From positions 5,952,001 to 6,016,000 of the forward strand of contig JAHEWK010000001.1 of assembly GCA_020740775.1 (NCBI GenBank): a DNA stretch of 64,000 nucleotides, in the 5' to 3' direction. Positions 21,125 to 34,272 of this stretch are shown in pieces. A program made the position numbers and the translations under genes. The stretch is from Ilyonectria destructans (Eukaryota > Ascomycota > Sordariomycetes > Hypocreales > Nectriaceae). The notes under the pieces are model-generated. The model saw nothing but the letters and a program-made list of their open reading frames with translations, did not search any database and was not told the origin of the DNA. Numbering within the stretch: the stretch's first letter is position 1; each line of letters starts with the position of its first letter.

Positions 21125-24100
21125 ATGGGTGTAAGACGACACCTCGACGCGACTCCCCCCGCCGCGAAGCTGACCACGGCGAATGCTGCCCTCTAGCCCA
21201 AAGCTGCGCAGTATATCAGCCAGCTCGACCATGCCCGCTGCGACGGGAACTGGGATGCCGTCCCGGAGCTGGTCCGCAAAGTCCGCAAGCATGCTCCAGA
21301 GAGGTCTTGTACGATGATCCAGCCCCACGTCGCCCGCCGCGACCTGTATCAAACGCTGAACTGACTCCATACCTCTTCAGGCCTTGCCTTGACGGCCGAG
21401 ACCGAATGCGCTATTACAAAGACGACGAATGCTGCCTCTGCTGGCTCCGACGGTCGACCCCAAACCGCCATCATCACCCCTGACGTCGACGTTGCCAGCC
21501 AGCTCCCCAAGCTTCTCCAGTCCATCGACGACGAAATATCTCACCCAGACGACAGATTCCAGGCCCAGGTGTGCGTCGGCTGGCTGCATTGGGTCTTGGG
21601 AGAATACGATCTTTGCGCTGCCCACCTGCCAGACATCCCCCAGCTGGAAGATGGTCAAATCAACCCCGCTGACAAGAGCGCAGAATGGTCCTCCGTCTGC
21701 GCCCTCAAAGCAGCTTACCTCAAGGCTAACTGCCTTGCGCGCGGCAGCGAGTTGAAGCAGGCCCTCGCCGCCTTCCGTTCCGGTCTGCCATCCCTCGGAC
21801 GTATCTGGGCAGACCAGGGCATTGGTAGGCAGCTGCGATATTGGGCGGAGCTGTTCCTGACCGAGTTTTGCATGCTTTCAAGCCAAGCGCTCCAGGAGAA
21901 TGAGACTTCTCTGGCCGAATCCGAATCGCTCGCCTGTTACCGCTCCTGGGCCAAATTCTGGGACGTCATTGGGGCACCCGTCACTGGTGGTTTTGGATTC
22001 AAGGGCTCTGTCCCAAGGCGGAGGATATGGAACGAGTACTACCTAGCCCTCTCGCAAGCCCTCGAGTTCGACCTGCCGTTCCCTACCGGGTTTGTGAGCA
22101 ACCCTGGCGGTGAGCTGTCCACACGCGGCCAGCTGAGGGTGGAGCTCAAGCATGTCGAGACAGCCTACCAGGCTCTCCTCCTCAGCGAGACCAGCTTTCC
22201 CAGAGCCGAGGATGAGCGCCAGGAGGTTGAGGAGTTCGTCCACCAGGTGGTCAAGAACTGGTCCATTCTTTGCGGACGAGGTTGGAAGGAGCAGGACATC
22301 GGCCCGGGGGGACGAAATAACATGAGCCGTGCCGTCCTTGACACCCTCTACAGCGCGGCGACCAAGACATACCACTCAACTGCGATCCTCCGAAATCTCT
22401 TCATTGTTCACCTCTCAGTGGCCGAATTCGATCTTGCTTTCAAATCGTTCGATTCCTACCTCGAAATTGTCAAGAAGGGCAAGGCACGTGTTGACAAGAC
22501 CGGCCACCTGGAGCCGAGCCTCGATGACGACGCTACTGTCCTTGAGACGATATCGCAATGCATCATTGCCCTTTGCCGATACGGACAGAGATCTGCCGCA
22601 GAGAAGGCACGTCAACTCGGTGCGGAGTTGGAAGACTGGCTGGCCAAGCTGCCACCATCCAACTCCCAAGATACACCGATGATAGTGGAAGGATCAAGCG
22701 TGATACACCCACCGGTGCCTCCTCATGTCGTTTCCCAGGCCTGGCAGGCCATTGGATTGTCACATGCCCATTGGTCAAGGGTGACATACGAAGCCGCCTC
22801 GCGAACGGAGATCCAAACCAAGGCCATCCGGTGTCTCCGCAGGTCTCTGGCGGCGGAGTTTGGTCGCTCGAAAGATATCCGGAGTTTCTTTGCACTCGGC
22901 TTGTTGTTGGCCGAGCGAAGAGAACTGACCGCGGCAATCGAAGTGGTGAAATCGGCCTTGACCGTGGCTAAAGACCAGGGCGAGCATTATAACTTGCTCC
23001 ACGGTCCCTATTGGCAAGAGCGCTCTCTTATCCCTGTGTGGCATCTTCTTGCACTCCTTTTGAGTGCGAGACAGGACTATGCCATGGCGGCGAGGGCCTG
23101 TGAAGGCGCACTGGAGCAGTTTAAAAGCCCCTCTGTTCTGTTTGGAAAAACAGACCAGTCCTTCAGGAGCGAGCATCTGAAGGAGGCCGAAGCCAACACC
23201 ACGGCACCGGAGACCCGAGGTTTGGTGGATGATATGGATGACGCAGAGAAGGAGAGCATCCTTGAGGTCAAGATGACGCAGCTTGCCTTGGTTGAGCTGC
23301 TTGAAGGCCCTGACGTTGCAGTCAACGCCAGCTTTGAGCTGCTAACTCTATTTTCGAGGCTGTTCGGCAACGTTACAGCGCAGCCGTCGTTGCACCCACC
23401 AAAGGCATTGGAGCCTCCTAAGACGTCTGGCACCCTCAGAAGCATCAAGGGGAGCATCTTTGGGCACAATGACAGATCGAGGCCGCCGACGAGACAGGTC
23501 TACACCTCCATGTCGAACGATAGGTCAACGATCATGCCGTCCCGACCAGCAACTGCAACCACGGTCAGGAGCTCTGCGCCAACGATTCAGGTCACTGGAG
23601 AGAACGGATCCATGGCTGAGATTTCGCGACCGAGGACGTCCGCTTCGTCTGTCCACCGAACCAGGCCAGGGCGAAGCAACAGCCTCAAGAAGCGAGATAG
23701 AAGCAAAAGCCGGACGAGGGCAACTAGCATTGGATCTGTCTCGAACAACCCCACGGTTCTCGACGGAGAAGTCTTCTTCCCTGTCGGCGGCGATGAGCCC
23801 GAACAGACAGATTTCTTCACCTTTTCGAGCAAACGACAGTCATCATCAAGAGCCTCCTCTTTCTCCCGATCTCGACCGGCGTCGCACCTCTCTCATCTCT
23901 TCAACCATTCCAAGTCAACAGGCATCTCCGAGATGTCTGCGAATGATGGCTTGAACGCTTCAACCAACCTACTGCCCCTGATCCAATTCCCCAAAGATAA
24001 GGAGAGGGCCCAGAGAATGGCCAATCTCATCAGGGTCTGGCTGATGATCGCCGGCTTCTATCGCCGGGCTGGCATGAACGAGGACTGCAAGGGGGCCATT

Positions 24101-24876
24101 ACCGAGGCGCAGCGACTAGTCCAGAGCCTCGAGTCTGACTCGGCTAGAGATCCGTCTGGCTCTGGAAGCCTGAAGGCTCTGGGCTGGGCTGAGCGGAAGA
24201 GCGTGGAGGACCTGTGGAGTGACCTGTGGTCCGAGGTAAGATTTCCCTGGTGATACTTGGTTTAAGCAATGACTGACATGCAATCTAGCTAGGAGAGTTG
24301 GCTCTCGCCAAAGAGGCACCGTACGCGGCCCGTTCAGACTTTGAGACAGCCCTGACGCATGCTCCTAACCATCCCTCTGCCATTATCGGCCTCTCCAATA
24401 TCCTGCTGGACGTCTACAACGAGAAGATGCTGCCACCGCCCGCAATTCCACCTCTAGAGGAAATCATCCCCCTGTCGACGGCGAACAACCGAGGGTCCAG
24501 CCCCCACGGCGTCTCGGCCCTCCCCTCCACCCCTCTGGGTCTCGGCTCTTCAACCCCTGAGCCCGCCGCCTCCATCAACAACCGCACCACCTCGGCGCTG
24601 CACGACGACGGACTCCCCGACGCCTACAAGGCCACCCGCCTGCCGCTCGTCGACCGCCTCGCCGCCCGCGACCGCGCCTACGCCCTCCTCTCCACCCTCA
24701 CCAAGCTCGGTTCCAGCTGGAACAACTCCGAGGCCTGGTTCGCCCTCGCCCGCGCCCATGAGGAGAGCGGCCAGCCAGACAAGGCCAAGGAGGTGCTCTG
24801 GTGGTGCGTCGAGCTCGAGGAAGGCACCGGCGTACGCGACTGGCGCTGCCTGAGCGGTGGCGGCTACATCATCTAG
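21125..24876 (+). CDS. YPP1: Cargo-transport protein YPP1 (TTC7-like TPR protein)
   Basis: Four exons, 21125-21130, 21197-21308, 21381-24235 and 24289-24876, give 1186 residues. The first coding exon is only ATGGGT. The next reads PKAAQYISQLDHARCDGNWD and VPELVRKVRKHAPERSC, and joins in phase to LALTAETE, which is the conserved start of this family. All introns have GT-AG ends; those before exons 2 and 4 have CTGAC branch sites. The protein is helical with TPR-like repeats, for example around QAWQAIGLSHAHWSRVTYEA and LIPVWHLLALLLSARQDYAMAARACEGAL. A Ser/Arg-rich disordered insert spans roughly residues 680-880, and further TPR helices end in EAWFALARAHEESGQPDKAK. Ypp1 and its animal relative TTC7 bind Efr3 and PI4-kinase Stt4 at the plasma membrane and support PI4P synthesis and endocytic cargo traffic. 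Confidence 0.9.
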
Positions 24877-25648
24877 GCGAAGCAAGCGATGTTTATTGTG
24901 TGAGTTTGTCGTACTCTGCTTGGTTAGTAGCAATGGGGGGAGAATAGAAGAACGGGTAATTATCGGCGGTGGGACATTTGGCATGTTGTAATAAACTCTC
25001 CCTTGGCTTTTTTTTTATTCTTCTTCCTTCCGTCGATGACATAGTTGTGGTGTTATGCTGCAGATGTTTCGATACCTTGATTGAGCCGACAAGCGTGGTT
25101 AAAATGTGGCCTGCAAGAATATTATACCGCTGAGTAATTCGACATGTTGTGTGTTAAGAGAGCGTGTTCCTAGTGTTTCGACGGGTTCTTCTATACACTT
25201 ACTGGACTCCAATAATATAACATAATACCGTATTTATTCAGTCAGCGTTGTTAGACTGCAACACAACGGTGTTTTCTCATCTTCAGTAGTTTAGCAACCA
25301 TCCTGCACGACGAAAAGTTCCGTTCGTGATATATGCCCATGATGTAGAATTTGTATTTCATCTATCCTCATCCCTAGGGTTCACCCCCTACACAACCCTC
25401 GACCGCCACATAAGCAGGCCGCCAATGGCCGGGAATATTGACAAAAAATGACAAAGAAGATTTGTTCTTTTGGCTCTAATGGTTCTGTCCTCCAACTCCC
25501 TGATATGCGCCGTGGGGCTTCCGTACATCCCTCGTTCACAATGCCTCATTCTCCTACGGCTCGTCTAGCCGGGATCCACTCCTACCATATACTGTCCACT
25601 CCTCTGCTGTCCACTACTCTTCTGTCCACTCCTCTGATGTCCATTCAT
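24877..25648. other. 3' regions of convergent YPP1 and LOS1 genes
   Basis: The spacer between convergent stops is AT-rich in places (25090-25260) with a T-run near 25010, fitting polyadenylation regions. A 15-base tandem repeat begins at 25592 and runs into the LOS1 stop codon. Confidence 0.6.
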
Positions 25649-25666
25649 CTACTGTCTGTTCTTAAG
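25592..25666. repeat. 15-base tandem repeat across the LOS1 stop
   Basis: Five 15-base units of CTGTCCACTCCTCTG type lie end to end with growing divergence. Units 1 and 3 are identical. The LOS1 stop (25651-25649) is inside unit 4, and the last codons of the protein are in unit 5. Confidence 0.8.
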
Positions 25667-28600
25667 CAGGCCTTGGAGGTACGACGCAAATGTCTTCTTG
25701 TCGGTCGACGTAGTGAGGGATCGCAAGAAGCTATCGCCGTCGATTCCCATGCTGGGGAACAGCCCATTCTGGAGCTGTTGAATGAAGACGTCTCCCGTCT
25801 TGGTGTAGAGGATTTGTTCCAGGCCTGCAATTTCTACCAGGATTTGCTTCGTCTGAGCATCCTGCCACGGTCGGAAGTTGGGGTTCCGCATGACCTCCCA
25901 GCAGGCCGCGTGGAACCGGTCAATCATGAACTGATCGAACCCAGGGATTGCAGGGTTGGGGGCTCCCGAGGGTGCGGTCGGGTTCTGGGCGATGGTCGCG
26001 ATATCGGGGCCACCCCAAACGGCCGAGATTCGTGCCATCAGGGTAAACGCCAGTCTGCTAGGTCCGATGTTGTTTTCGAGTGTCTTTGAGAGCTCGATGA
26101 TAGAGGAGATCATCGGCTCGAAGAAGCCTTGGTTGGACTCGCTAATGAGAACACCCTCAAGACCGTTGTTGAGGATGATTTGGAGGAACGAGAGGTACTC
26201 CCTTCTCAGCTCAGCCAGTTGGATCTCATCGTCGGTTCCAGCGATGGGTTCTGTGAGACCACCAAAGATTCGTTGAAGGAGCGGTGTGAGCAACATGTTG
26301 AGAACATCGTAGATCTCCGACTTGAAGCCGAAGACCACTTGATCCAGCAATCTCAAGAACATGGCCATTTCATCCTTGGACGAGCTCTGGGACAGCAAGC
26401 CCTCAATCCACTGGGGAAGCTGTGGTAGGACTGCAGAGCCGAGAACACCGAGCAACTTGGAGAAGGCAGATCGACAAGCTGTTCGGATCTCAGCGGACGA
26501 GTTGAGCTGGTTCAAGGCGATCAGTATCGCTTCGGCGGCACGAGAAAACTCGTCGGAAACGGCCTTGGCTGGGGGACCATGGGCGTTGGCGGCAATCGAG
26601 CCAGGAGTCCAGTCGGAGAAGCCGTGCGCCAGTGTTCCTAGAGCCATGACGATGTGATGGATTTGGAGGGTGGCTTGGGCATCGCCCGACTTGGCTCGAG
26701 GGAGGTGAGCCTCCATATCCGCGAAGAGAGGGTCCATCACGGAGCGGGCATAAAGTGCCTGGTTCTCTGGCGGGGTGCTCTGGGTGGACGATATACACCC
26801 AATAGCCTCGAAAAGATACAGCTGGCTCGTGAAGAGGGCATCCGCAGAATGATCAGACTCGTCCGAGGACATGTCGTCGTCGGCGTCTTCTCCTGGTACC
26901 TCGGCCTTGATCGGCAGTAGGTCTCCAATCGACTGGATGACTGTCTCGGCGACGTTGCCGACCTGAGCGCGGAGTTGCTTGATAAATCGGTGGAAAAGGT
27001 ACCATGACCGGGTCTTGATACGAACATGGTCGTGGTGAACCAGTCGGACAAAGTTCTCCAGGACTTGGGGGATGTACTCTTGGTTGCTCTCGAAGACAAC
27101 ACAGTAACGGACGCAAATCTCCATGTATTGAAGCAGAATCGCAGGATGAGAAAAGGTTGCAATGCCTATTGAGGTTAGGGATCATTCTCTTCCAAAGGCA
27201 TGACACGAAGTTACGAACCTGACTCTACCATCTTTCGCATCATGACAATCAGCCTCTCCGAGGCCTCGCTGTTTGGCTGATTTTTGGTCCCCAGACCCTG
27301 GTTGGGGAGAGCAAGCTCGCCAAATAGGTACATCTCGTAGAGGGCGAGGTCCAGATCCCGCCAGTCCATCTGCGAGCCTTGCTGGTCGAGGGTCTGGAAG
27401 GTGGTAGCGACTAGATTGCTAAGCATCTCCATATACAAAGCCTGGTCGATCGCAGCGATGGTCTTTTGAAGGTTCTGCAGTTTTCGCCGTAGCTCTTGGA
27501 ACTCGGCCTCGTCGGTCTGCTCGTCCTCATTCCCCCACATCGAAGTCTCGTCATATCTCATCTTGCGAATAATGGCATCTAGAATTGGTGCAAGCATGTT
27601 GCCGTATTCCTGTGGCAGTTGGCCAACTTTACGGAGGAAGGTAAGCAGGTCTGTAAGGGCGGGAATGACGGTTGAGCAGATTTCATCGTACTCGTCGGCG
27701 AAGAATCGGAGGAGGAAGGGGAGGAAGCCATTCAGGTGCTGGTTGGCCCTCGCGCGGGTTTCATCACTGATCTGGTTGTCTTCGAGAGCCCGAACAATGT
27801 CGGACAGGACCGTGTTCACTAGCTTGGCAACAGCCTCGGCCAGATCGGTGTCGTATCGAGAGGATCCCTTGAACTCGCTCAAGGGAGGGCTAGCAACTAA
27901 CTGTTCGACAATTCCTTGCAGATTGATGAAGGAAATCATCTCCATCTTGTCTCCTGACCGCATCTTCTTGCCACAAATCTCGGTCAGGGTGTCGATAGCG
28001 GTGTCACGGACCTTATCTTCACCACCTGAGCCGCGAACCCGCCCGACCACTGGCAACAGGAGACTGAGCATGTCCTGGCTGATGACCAGCGAAATGTCTA
28101 TCCAACTAACCCACTTCCCCAGGACCTTGAGGACCAGCTCCACGACAGTGTCATTGGTGTTGTATTGAGTGAGGAGTTGCTTCCAAGACTCGGAGACCTT
28201 GTTCATGTCCTGGGCACGGAGCTGGTCTTTGAGTTCGGTATTGCGCTTGGCATCGCTGCTCTCTCTTGACAGGAGCATGTCGGCGATCTCATCGTGGATA
28301 GAGCCGAGGACTCGAAGGTAGAAGACGACGCCCGAGACGTTGTCGGTGTTGTTGGGGATGCCCGCCAGCACTAAGAAGTCGTCGATGAAGCTCTGCCACC
28401 CATCCTGATAGAGGAACACAAACAGGTACGTCAGTGTTTGGGCGAGCTTGTTCTGGAGGTGTGGGGGGTCCGCTTCTTGCTGGGCATCGGGGCCATAGGT
28501 CTGGCGGCAGTACTGGAGGAGGGTGTCCTTGAGGAAGCCAAGGCTGGCAGGGTCGAGGCCCTGGTTGTGGACAGCGTAGTTGACGACCTCAAGGCAGACC

Positions 28601-28989
28601 AGACGCACTACCTCGGATGTACGCGGCGTTCGGGCGAAGAGGGTGGTGCACGGCTGCCATCCCTGGGGATCGGTTCGGAGCTGGTTGAGGTATTCGAAAG
28701 CTTGCTCCTTGAGGGACTGGTCGGAGATGGGATTCGACAGAATCTCGACGGCATTCTCGACCTAGACGACAGAAGGGCAAAGCATCAGCACTGGGACATG
28801 TCCCCACGGGGTTTGGGCATGCGATTGCCTGTCCGCATCGTCGGGTTGTTGGGGTTGGGCCGATGCACCATGATTGTGGCCCAGACCGACGTCAAAATGG
28901 CGGGGCACAAGTCGGCCAGACGAGCGTCATGGACCCCTGCATGCAACGGACGACAAGGAGCAGCCAGCGTGACTCACCTGAACCTCCAT
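25649..28989 (-). CDS. LOS1: Exportin-T, tRNA nuclear exporter
   Basis: Three exons, 28989-28978, 28761-27219 and 27165-25649, give 1023 residues, the usual length for fungal Los1. Exon 1 encodes only MEVQ. Intron 1 (216 nt) has a GTGAGT donor and a CTAG acceptor; intron 2 (53 nt) has a GTTCGT donor and a CTAAC branch site. The N-terminus VENAVEILSNPISDQSLKEQ and the block LAQTLTYLFVFLYQDGWQSF, followed by FYLRVLGSIHDEIADMLLSR, belong to the importin-beta-like exportin fold (the CRM1/Xpo1 N-terminal domain) in the exportin-T form. HEAT-like helices continue to the C-terminus. With Ran-GTP it carries mature tRNAs from nucleus to cytoplasm. A tRNA gene lies in the same window but about 11 kb away, so no special link is implied. 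Confidence 0.93.
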
Positions 28990-31242
28990 GGTCAATATTC
29001 AGGTGCAACAGGCACCGAGGATCGTGGAAGAAACGATGTGTAGAGGGTGACGCTGCTATAATTCCGGCAGCCGTGGGTACACAGCATCCAGCATAGTTGT
29101 ATCGTTGGGAGGGCGAGGCGGACAAGGCTACCGAGGGGTCATGCCTGGGTCTGGATGCCGGTCGGAGAGTCGATGCTGGGGCCGGGCAGGGGCGACGGGA
29201 ATCCACTGCAGACGGACAGCAGGCAGGCGAGACGGAGACACTGAGAAGGAGCCCGGCAGGGGGGCGGCGAGGCAGTTTTGGCAGGCGTATATCTGGTAAG
29301 GAGCTGCGTTTTTATCGGAGGGTGCTATTTCTAAAAGTCGGTGCGGTGCCCGTCTCGTGCCAATGTGGGGTAGCCATCGAACAGCGAAGCTGCGCGGAAG
29401 ATTCTCGGACAAACATTGAACCCACTGCCTCGGGTCCAGGCTGGGCCGCTACGACATTGTCGACATAGGGGCCGTGGCTATTGCGCCTCTTTTCGCACTT
29501 CACACGGCTGAGCCGCATTCATCACTGTGCATATTTGTACATATCCAGTGGGCTTCTTTTTCGGTGTTTACCTATGATATGCAATGCTTTTTTTACTTGT
29601 CTCAGCCCTCTCATCGGCCATACTGATCACATGCAGCCCGTTAGGTTTCACATTCCATGCTCACCACGTTCAATCCAATTTCAACTTCAAGTAACCCTCT
29701 ATGGTCGTATTAATTCCCACAGATAAACTGAGTCTGAAGAATGTTACTTCATGTTGTTGAATTTTTTTTGGAGAAATACGCCGGGAAAAATGTCTACCGG
29801 AATCCATCCTAATCACTGGGTAAACCGTAATGCAGGCGTTGTTTGGCGGTTGTTTCCTACGCAGAATGCCAATCTCAGATGAGGCGTTAGATGGCTCAGC
29901 CAAATATCAGCACTAGTTTACTTACCACAATAAGCTTAATTATTATTCAGGGCTCGCCATCATTGCTTAGAACGGTTCCCCAATGCCTTATCAAACGAGC
30001 TGATTTGTACTAAGCGGTTGCTAGTGTTGATACCAACTTACCAGGAGAGAATAATGTTGGCTCAACAATGGTATAGGGTAGTACGACGCACACTGGCTTG
30101 GTGGCCTCACACCGCCATGGTTTCTCAAGCGGCGTGCTGGTGAGCGAGTCTTATCAACGTGGGTGCCCTGCGAGTTTGAATTGCCAGGGCTGACGTTGAA
30201 TTACCCTCGGTCCCAAAAATATCTATGAGGTTAACTTTTTGGATCATGCTGGGTTAGTATAATGTCGAAGTGATTAAATAGGATATCTCCCGGACACTCA
30301 ATTTTACCAATGGCCTCCAGTGTTGGTCTTCGCAAAGTGTCGCAGACAACGAGCAGTATCCTACGAGCCTGTCGATTCCAGGATCCAAATAAAGCCACTC
30401 CTGCCAAACAAGACTGATGGCGGTGGGTGTTATCTCGTCAATCTCCAACATTGGGCTGGTTCGAGTAGATATGTGTAACATTGAGATCATTAAAAGCCAC
30501 GGACACGAAATTGCGACTGAGTCAAAGCAGCTTAGCCATAGTGCATTGGCTTAATATCTTTGTTGGTTACAATGTTCCAAGTAAAGCCCCTGTGGCCCAA
30601 GCGGATGTGCCATCGCCGCGAAGTCTGCAGACAGCCGTTATTCCAGGGTACGGCCCGAAAGCCGACATGCAGCGGTGAGTTGACGACTCTCAAAGAAAGG
30701 AAATAGAGGTGTTTTTTCCGGGGCACTTTGAGCATGTTGCGGTGAGACAAAGGATCCGACCTCGATGTGGCGACGATCTCCCAGTTGTGGCTGGGATCCC
30801 TACACTTTCGATGGAGTGCTTGTAGACCGTTCTGGGGCGAGACGGTGCCATTATCTACTCGCCGAGATATTAACTGGGCCACCATCCTCATTTCCCCACT
30901 CCTCACTTGTCTTGCCTATCTCAGGATCCCGCTTCCAGGAATAGCAGAAAGAAGCCTCGCCGCCTCCTATTTCTCCTTTGGCGGGGGATTATAGAGGGGC
31001 CGCTTGAAGGAGTGGAGAGCAAGAAGGTATTCCGGCCCCTGCTGGCGTCATGTTCTAGGCGTAGACTTCTCATCCCGAATAGCGCAGCGGAGTAATAGCC
31101 ATGGACCGGTGGTTTTCAGGCTGGGAAGTTCCGAGGATGGGACCGCGATCGTCAGGAAAGGAGGATTAGTTACTGCCGGCGCGATGTGGACTCGGCATGG
31201 CATGTAAAGACGACCTCGGAGGCCTGAGCCAGCCATCAGATA

Positions 31243-31263
31243 CTACTACGTAGTACGTAGTAG
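31243..31263. other. Perfect 21-base palindrome
   Basis: The arms CTACTACGTA and TACGTAGTAG flank one central G. The dyad is perfect over 10 bp per arm. A related imperfect dyad lies at 32446-32465. Function unknown. Confidence 0.6.
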
Positions 31264-33153
31264 AACAGGTGGTAGGGGTACAGATTACACGGGTAGCGAT
31301 TTTCATTGCATTCGATTCGCCGGTTGTTCTTCTTGCCTGTCAAACGAGAGGCAGCCCGGAGGCCGCATTGTTCAAACAAAATGGAGGGCACTGGATGCGG
31401 CGCACTGCGAATCAGCGGGCCAAGGCCGCTATGATGCAATGAAGTGTCAGTGCGAGAATCGCAGAAACAATGCACACGGAGCCACGCGGGCTCGTTGATG
31501 TGAATTGCGACATTTGTGGCCCTTCCTTGTTTCGCCAGAATTTTCGACGTCATGGGGGAAGCGTGGCATTTGGATCAGCAGCGAGCCGTGGATGGTGTGA
31601 CAAGTGGGCGAGTTCGGCGGGAATAAGCACCTCTCAAGCGCACGGATTGGACGAGGCGGCGCGCCATGGGTGACGGTGTGGCGGCATGATCCATGTAATT
31701 GATGAGACATGATCCCTTGGCCACGATCCCTCGGGTCCATGTGCAATTATCCAGTCCCGAAGACACCCTTTAGCCGTCACCGCCTCACGGCGTTGCTCAT
31801 CATTATCAAGCAACCCCAAGACGGGCTGCAGTCGATGATTTAATTCTAGAACGAGGCCGAATATGGAGCCGAGGGATGGCGATCCTGCATCTGGGATCCT
31901 TATTTCGGTTCTATTTAGGCGGTTTGGGAAGTAATGGCCTGGAGTCCTCTCATCTTTGCAACCAGGGTCAGGTCGTCGTATCGGCGGTATTTGTTCCTGC
32001 GCGTATCCGTCTATACGTGGACTGGGCCTGGTTTGCTTGCTTGCGAGCACGAGGTACCCGGCAAAGGCCTCCACATCCTTTCGCTTCGGTTTGGCTTTTC
32101 GACTACCCCGTCGACTCTAAAGTGCGAGGGGGACCTTTGTGTGTAGGAGGGGCGGACAAGTCGACTGACTGGTGCTGGCGCGGATGCAGTGCGTCGGTGA
32201 CATGGGGCGCTTCTGGAACTGGGAGGCCCCAGTGGCGGCTTGAGATGGATGCCACCCACATCTGGTTCCTGCATTAGGGGGAGGTGACCAGGGCGGCTGC
32301 AGCGACTCCAGTGCGTCCATCCGCGACTCCATCGAGTCGTTTGGATCGCTTGGCTGTGGTGCAAAGGCCAGTCATGGGCCTGGCCTGGCTGCTCTCGCCC
32401 CCTTGTGTGGAGAACCCTTGCATTGCATTGATGAACGCGTGAGTACTACGTACTGTAGTATGTAGGGCGGATGAAAGGACATTCATCCATTGGTAGCGAG
32501 GATAGTGGGAGGGAGGGGGAGATTGTGTGGCCTGCTCCATGGTGTTGTGTTTCGTGTTTCGTTGCCGCTATTTAACTTACTTGTGACGTCCTAAAGTGTC
32601 CAGGGCACGACCAGCTAATAAACACTGCAAGGTACATGATAGGAACATTCGGATAGCACCGCGCAAAAATGTTTGAAGAAAAAACACCGCCTGTGGTAGC
32701 TGAAGAATGCATTCACTGCATGACTTAGACACTGTCTCTGGTCTTTGCAGCCACAGCCGCTATTGTAGAGCGATATATCCGAATTTGGGCCAAACAAGGT
32801 TGGAGGGGAATGAGGCGGCAAGGCCTCCTCCACTGGTAACCAGAGTCCCGGTTCACTTGGTAGCCCAAGCGTAATTGCGTACTTGCCCTGGGAGTGGGAG
32901 TTGGATTGGGATTGGAAGGAGGGAGTAGTTGTGCAATTTGAGAGGCCCATGTGCACAAGAGCGCACAAATTACTTCGATGATCCTCAGGGAAGAAGCTCC
33001 AGAGGGGGCAGGCGCACTGCAGCACCAAGACCCAATCGGAAAAGGGTCATTGCGGACGTCCTGCTACTACCCTGACTTTCCGCTAACACCATCCCTGATC
33101 GACGTGCACAGCCATCCGATCGTGGATTGCCGCGACCTGACAGGAGAGGACGA

Positions 33154-33155
33154 CA

Positions 33156-33187
<32 letters not shown>

Positions 33188-33195
33188 GGCAGCCG
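33154..33195. repeat. CAG microsatellite
   Basis: A run of CAG units with one CAA and one CGG interruption. In one plus frame it would read as serines, but no gene is supported around it. Confidence 0.8.
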
Positions 33196-34272
33196 TCGCA
33201 TCATGAGCAGCGGGAGGGAACCACAAATGGCGGTAAAATGTGATGGACAGGCCGAGCGGACCCCTCGTGCCCCTTCTCTTTCAGCTCTCAGCGATCCCTC
33301 AGCGATCCCTCTCTCAGCGATGTTCGCTGGTCGTCGCCTTGGGTCGACTCGGCGTCGTGGCTGGCCCACGAGCGGCTTAGCGGTGTCGTCAATCCAAGCC
33401 CACCAAGATTGGCGCCCCCTGTCGCCCAGCGAACTCCCTACTCAAACCGACGGCGCCAGTCGCAGATCGCCAGAATGGACGACAGGTGAGCCACTTTGGA
33501 CCACCGAGATGAAGAGACGACAAAGGCACAGCGCTTGAGTGCCCCACAGACCGTTCCACTAGCACCCACTCGAAGCACCCACTCACACGCAACATCAGCA
33601 AGCTTCCTTCTTGGACGACTGGAGGTTGATGTCCTGTGGGATCCTCCATGAGTCTATGGGTTCAAATGCCCTTGCAAAGGAACAAACAGGCGCCTGGCTG
33701 CCATGCCCAATGACAAGCTCTCCAAGGCTCCAGACGCCCCCAACCGCCCTCGCCCGAACCTTTGACCCCGGCTCCCAGGTTACCTATCGGCCATCGGGAC
33801 CACAACACATCCCACGCAGGTCTGTGGCCCACGAGCCATGTTGATCCCAGGAGCGGTCCACGGCGGTTCCACTCCCATGTCCACCCGCGACATGGCTCGG
33901 CCGTCCCAACTTCCAATGCTTGTATGGGTCATTTGCCAGGGTCACACCCATCATCGGCCATGCCAACCTTCACTAAACCCCCTGGGTTGGGGTGGCGATG
34001 GACCTGCCGACCTCGAGGTACGTAATTTCCGTCTGGAGTACGGAGTGCTCTTGGTGGATTGACATGGCTATTAAAACGCGACCGTCCTGCATCCTTCCAT
34101 CTCTTGTTCTCTTTTCTCCTCAGCCCAAAAAGCCAACTTAAGCTGCCGCTTCTTAACTCATCTCTTGACTCCGGTCGTCCATTCTTTCAACGCTCTCAAA
34201 CAACTTCTTTAGCTTACCAGCTTAGCCATTCTTTCACAACACCTACCTTCTCAACCCCAAACTTCCAACAAG

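Larger units (their letters stand above)
28990..34272. other. 5.3-kb gene-poor stretch with LOS1 and GPI-protein promoters
   Basis: The segment lies between divergent genes and has no recognisable coding region. It contains perfect and imperfect ACTACGTA-type palindromes (31243-31263 and 32446-32465), a CAG microsatellite (33154-33195), and a CT-rich leader from about 34100 to 34272 before the GPI-type gene, with a TATTAAAA box-like sequence at 34069-34076. An open frame at 32951-33538 covers the CAG repeat but looks like chance. Confidence 0.5.

Noticed and set aside
32951..33538. 195-codon plus-strand frame with a Ser run
   Set aside because: The Ser run is the CAG microsatellite; the rest has no coding character or homology I can see.
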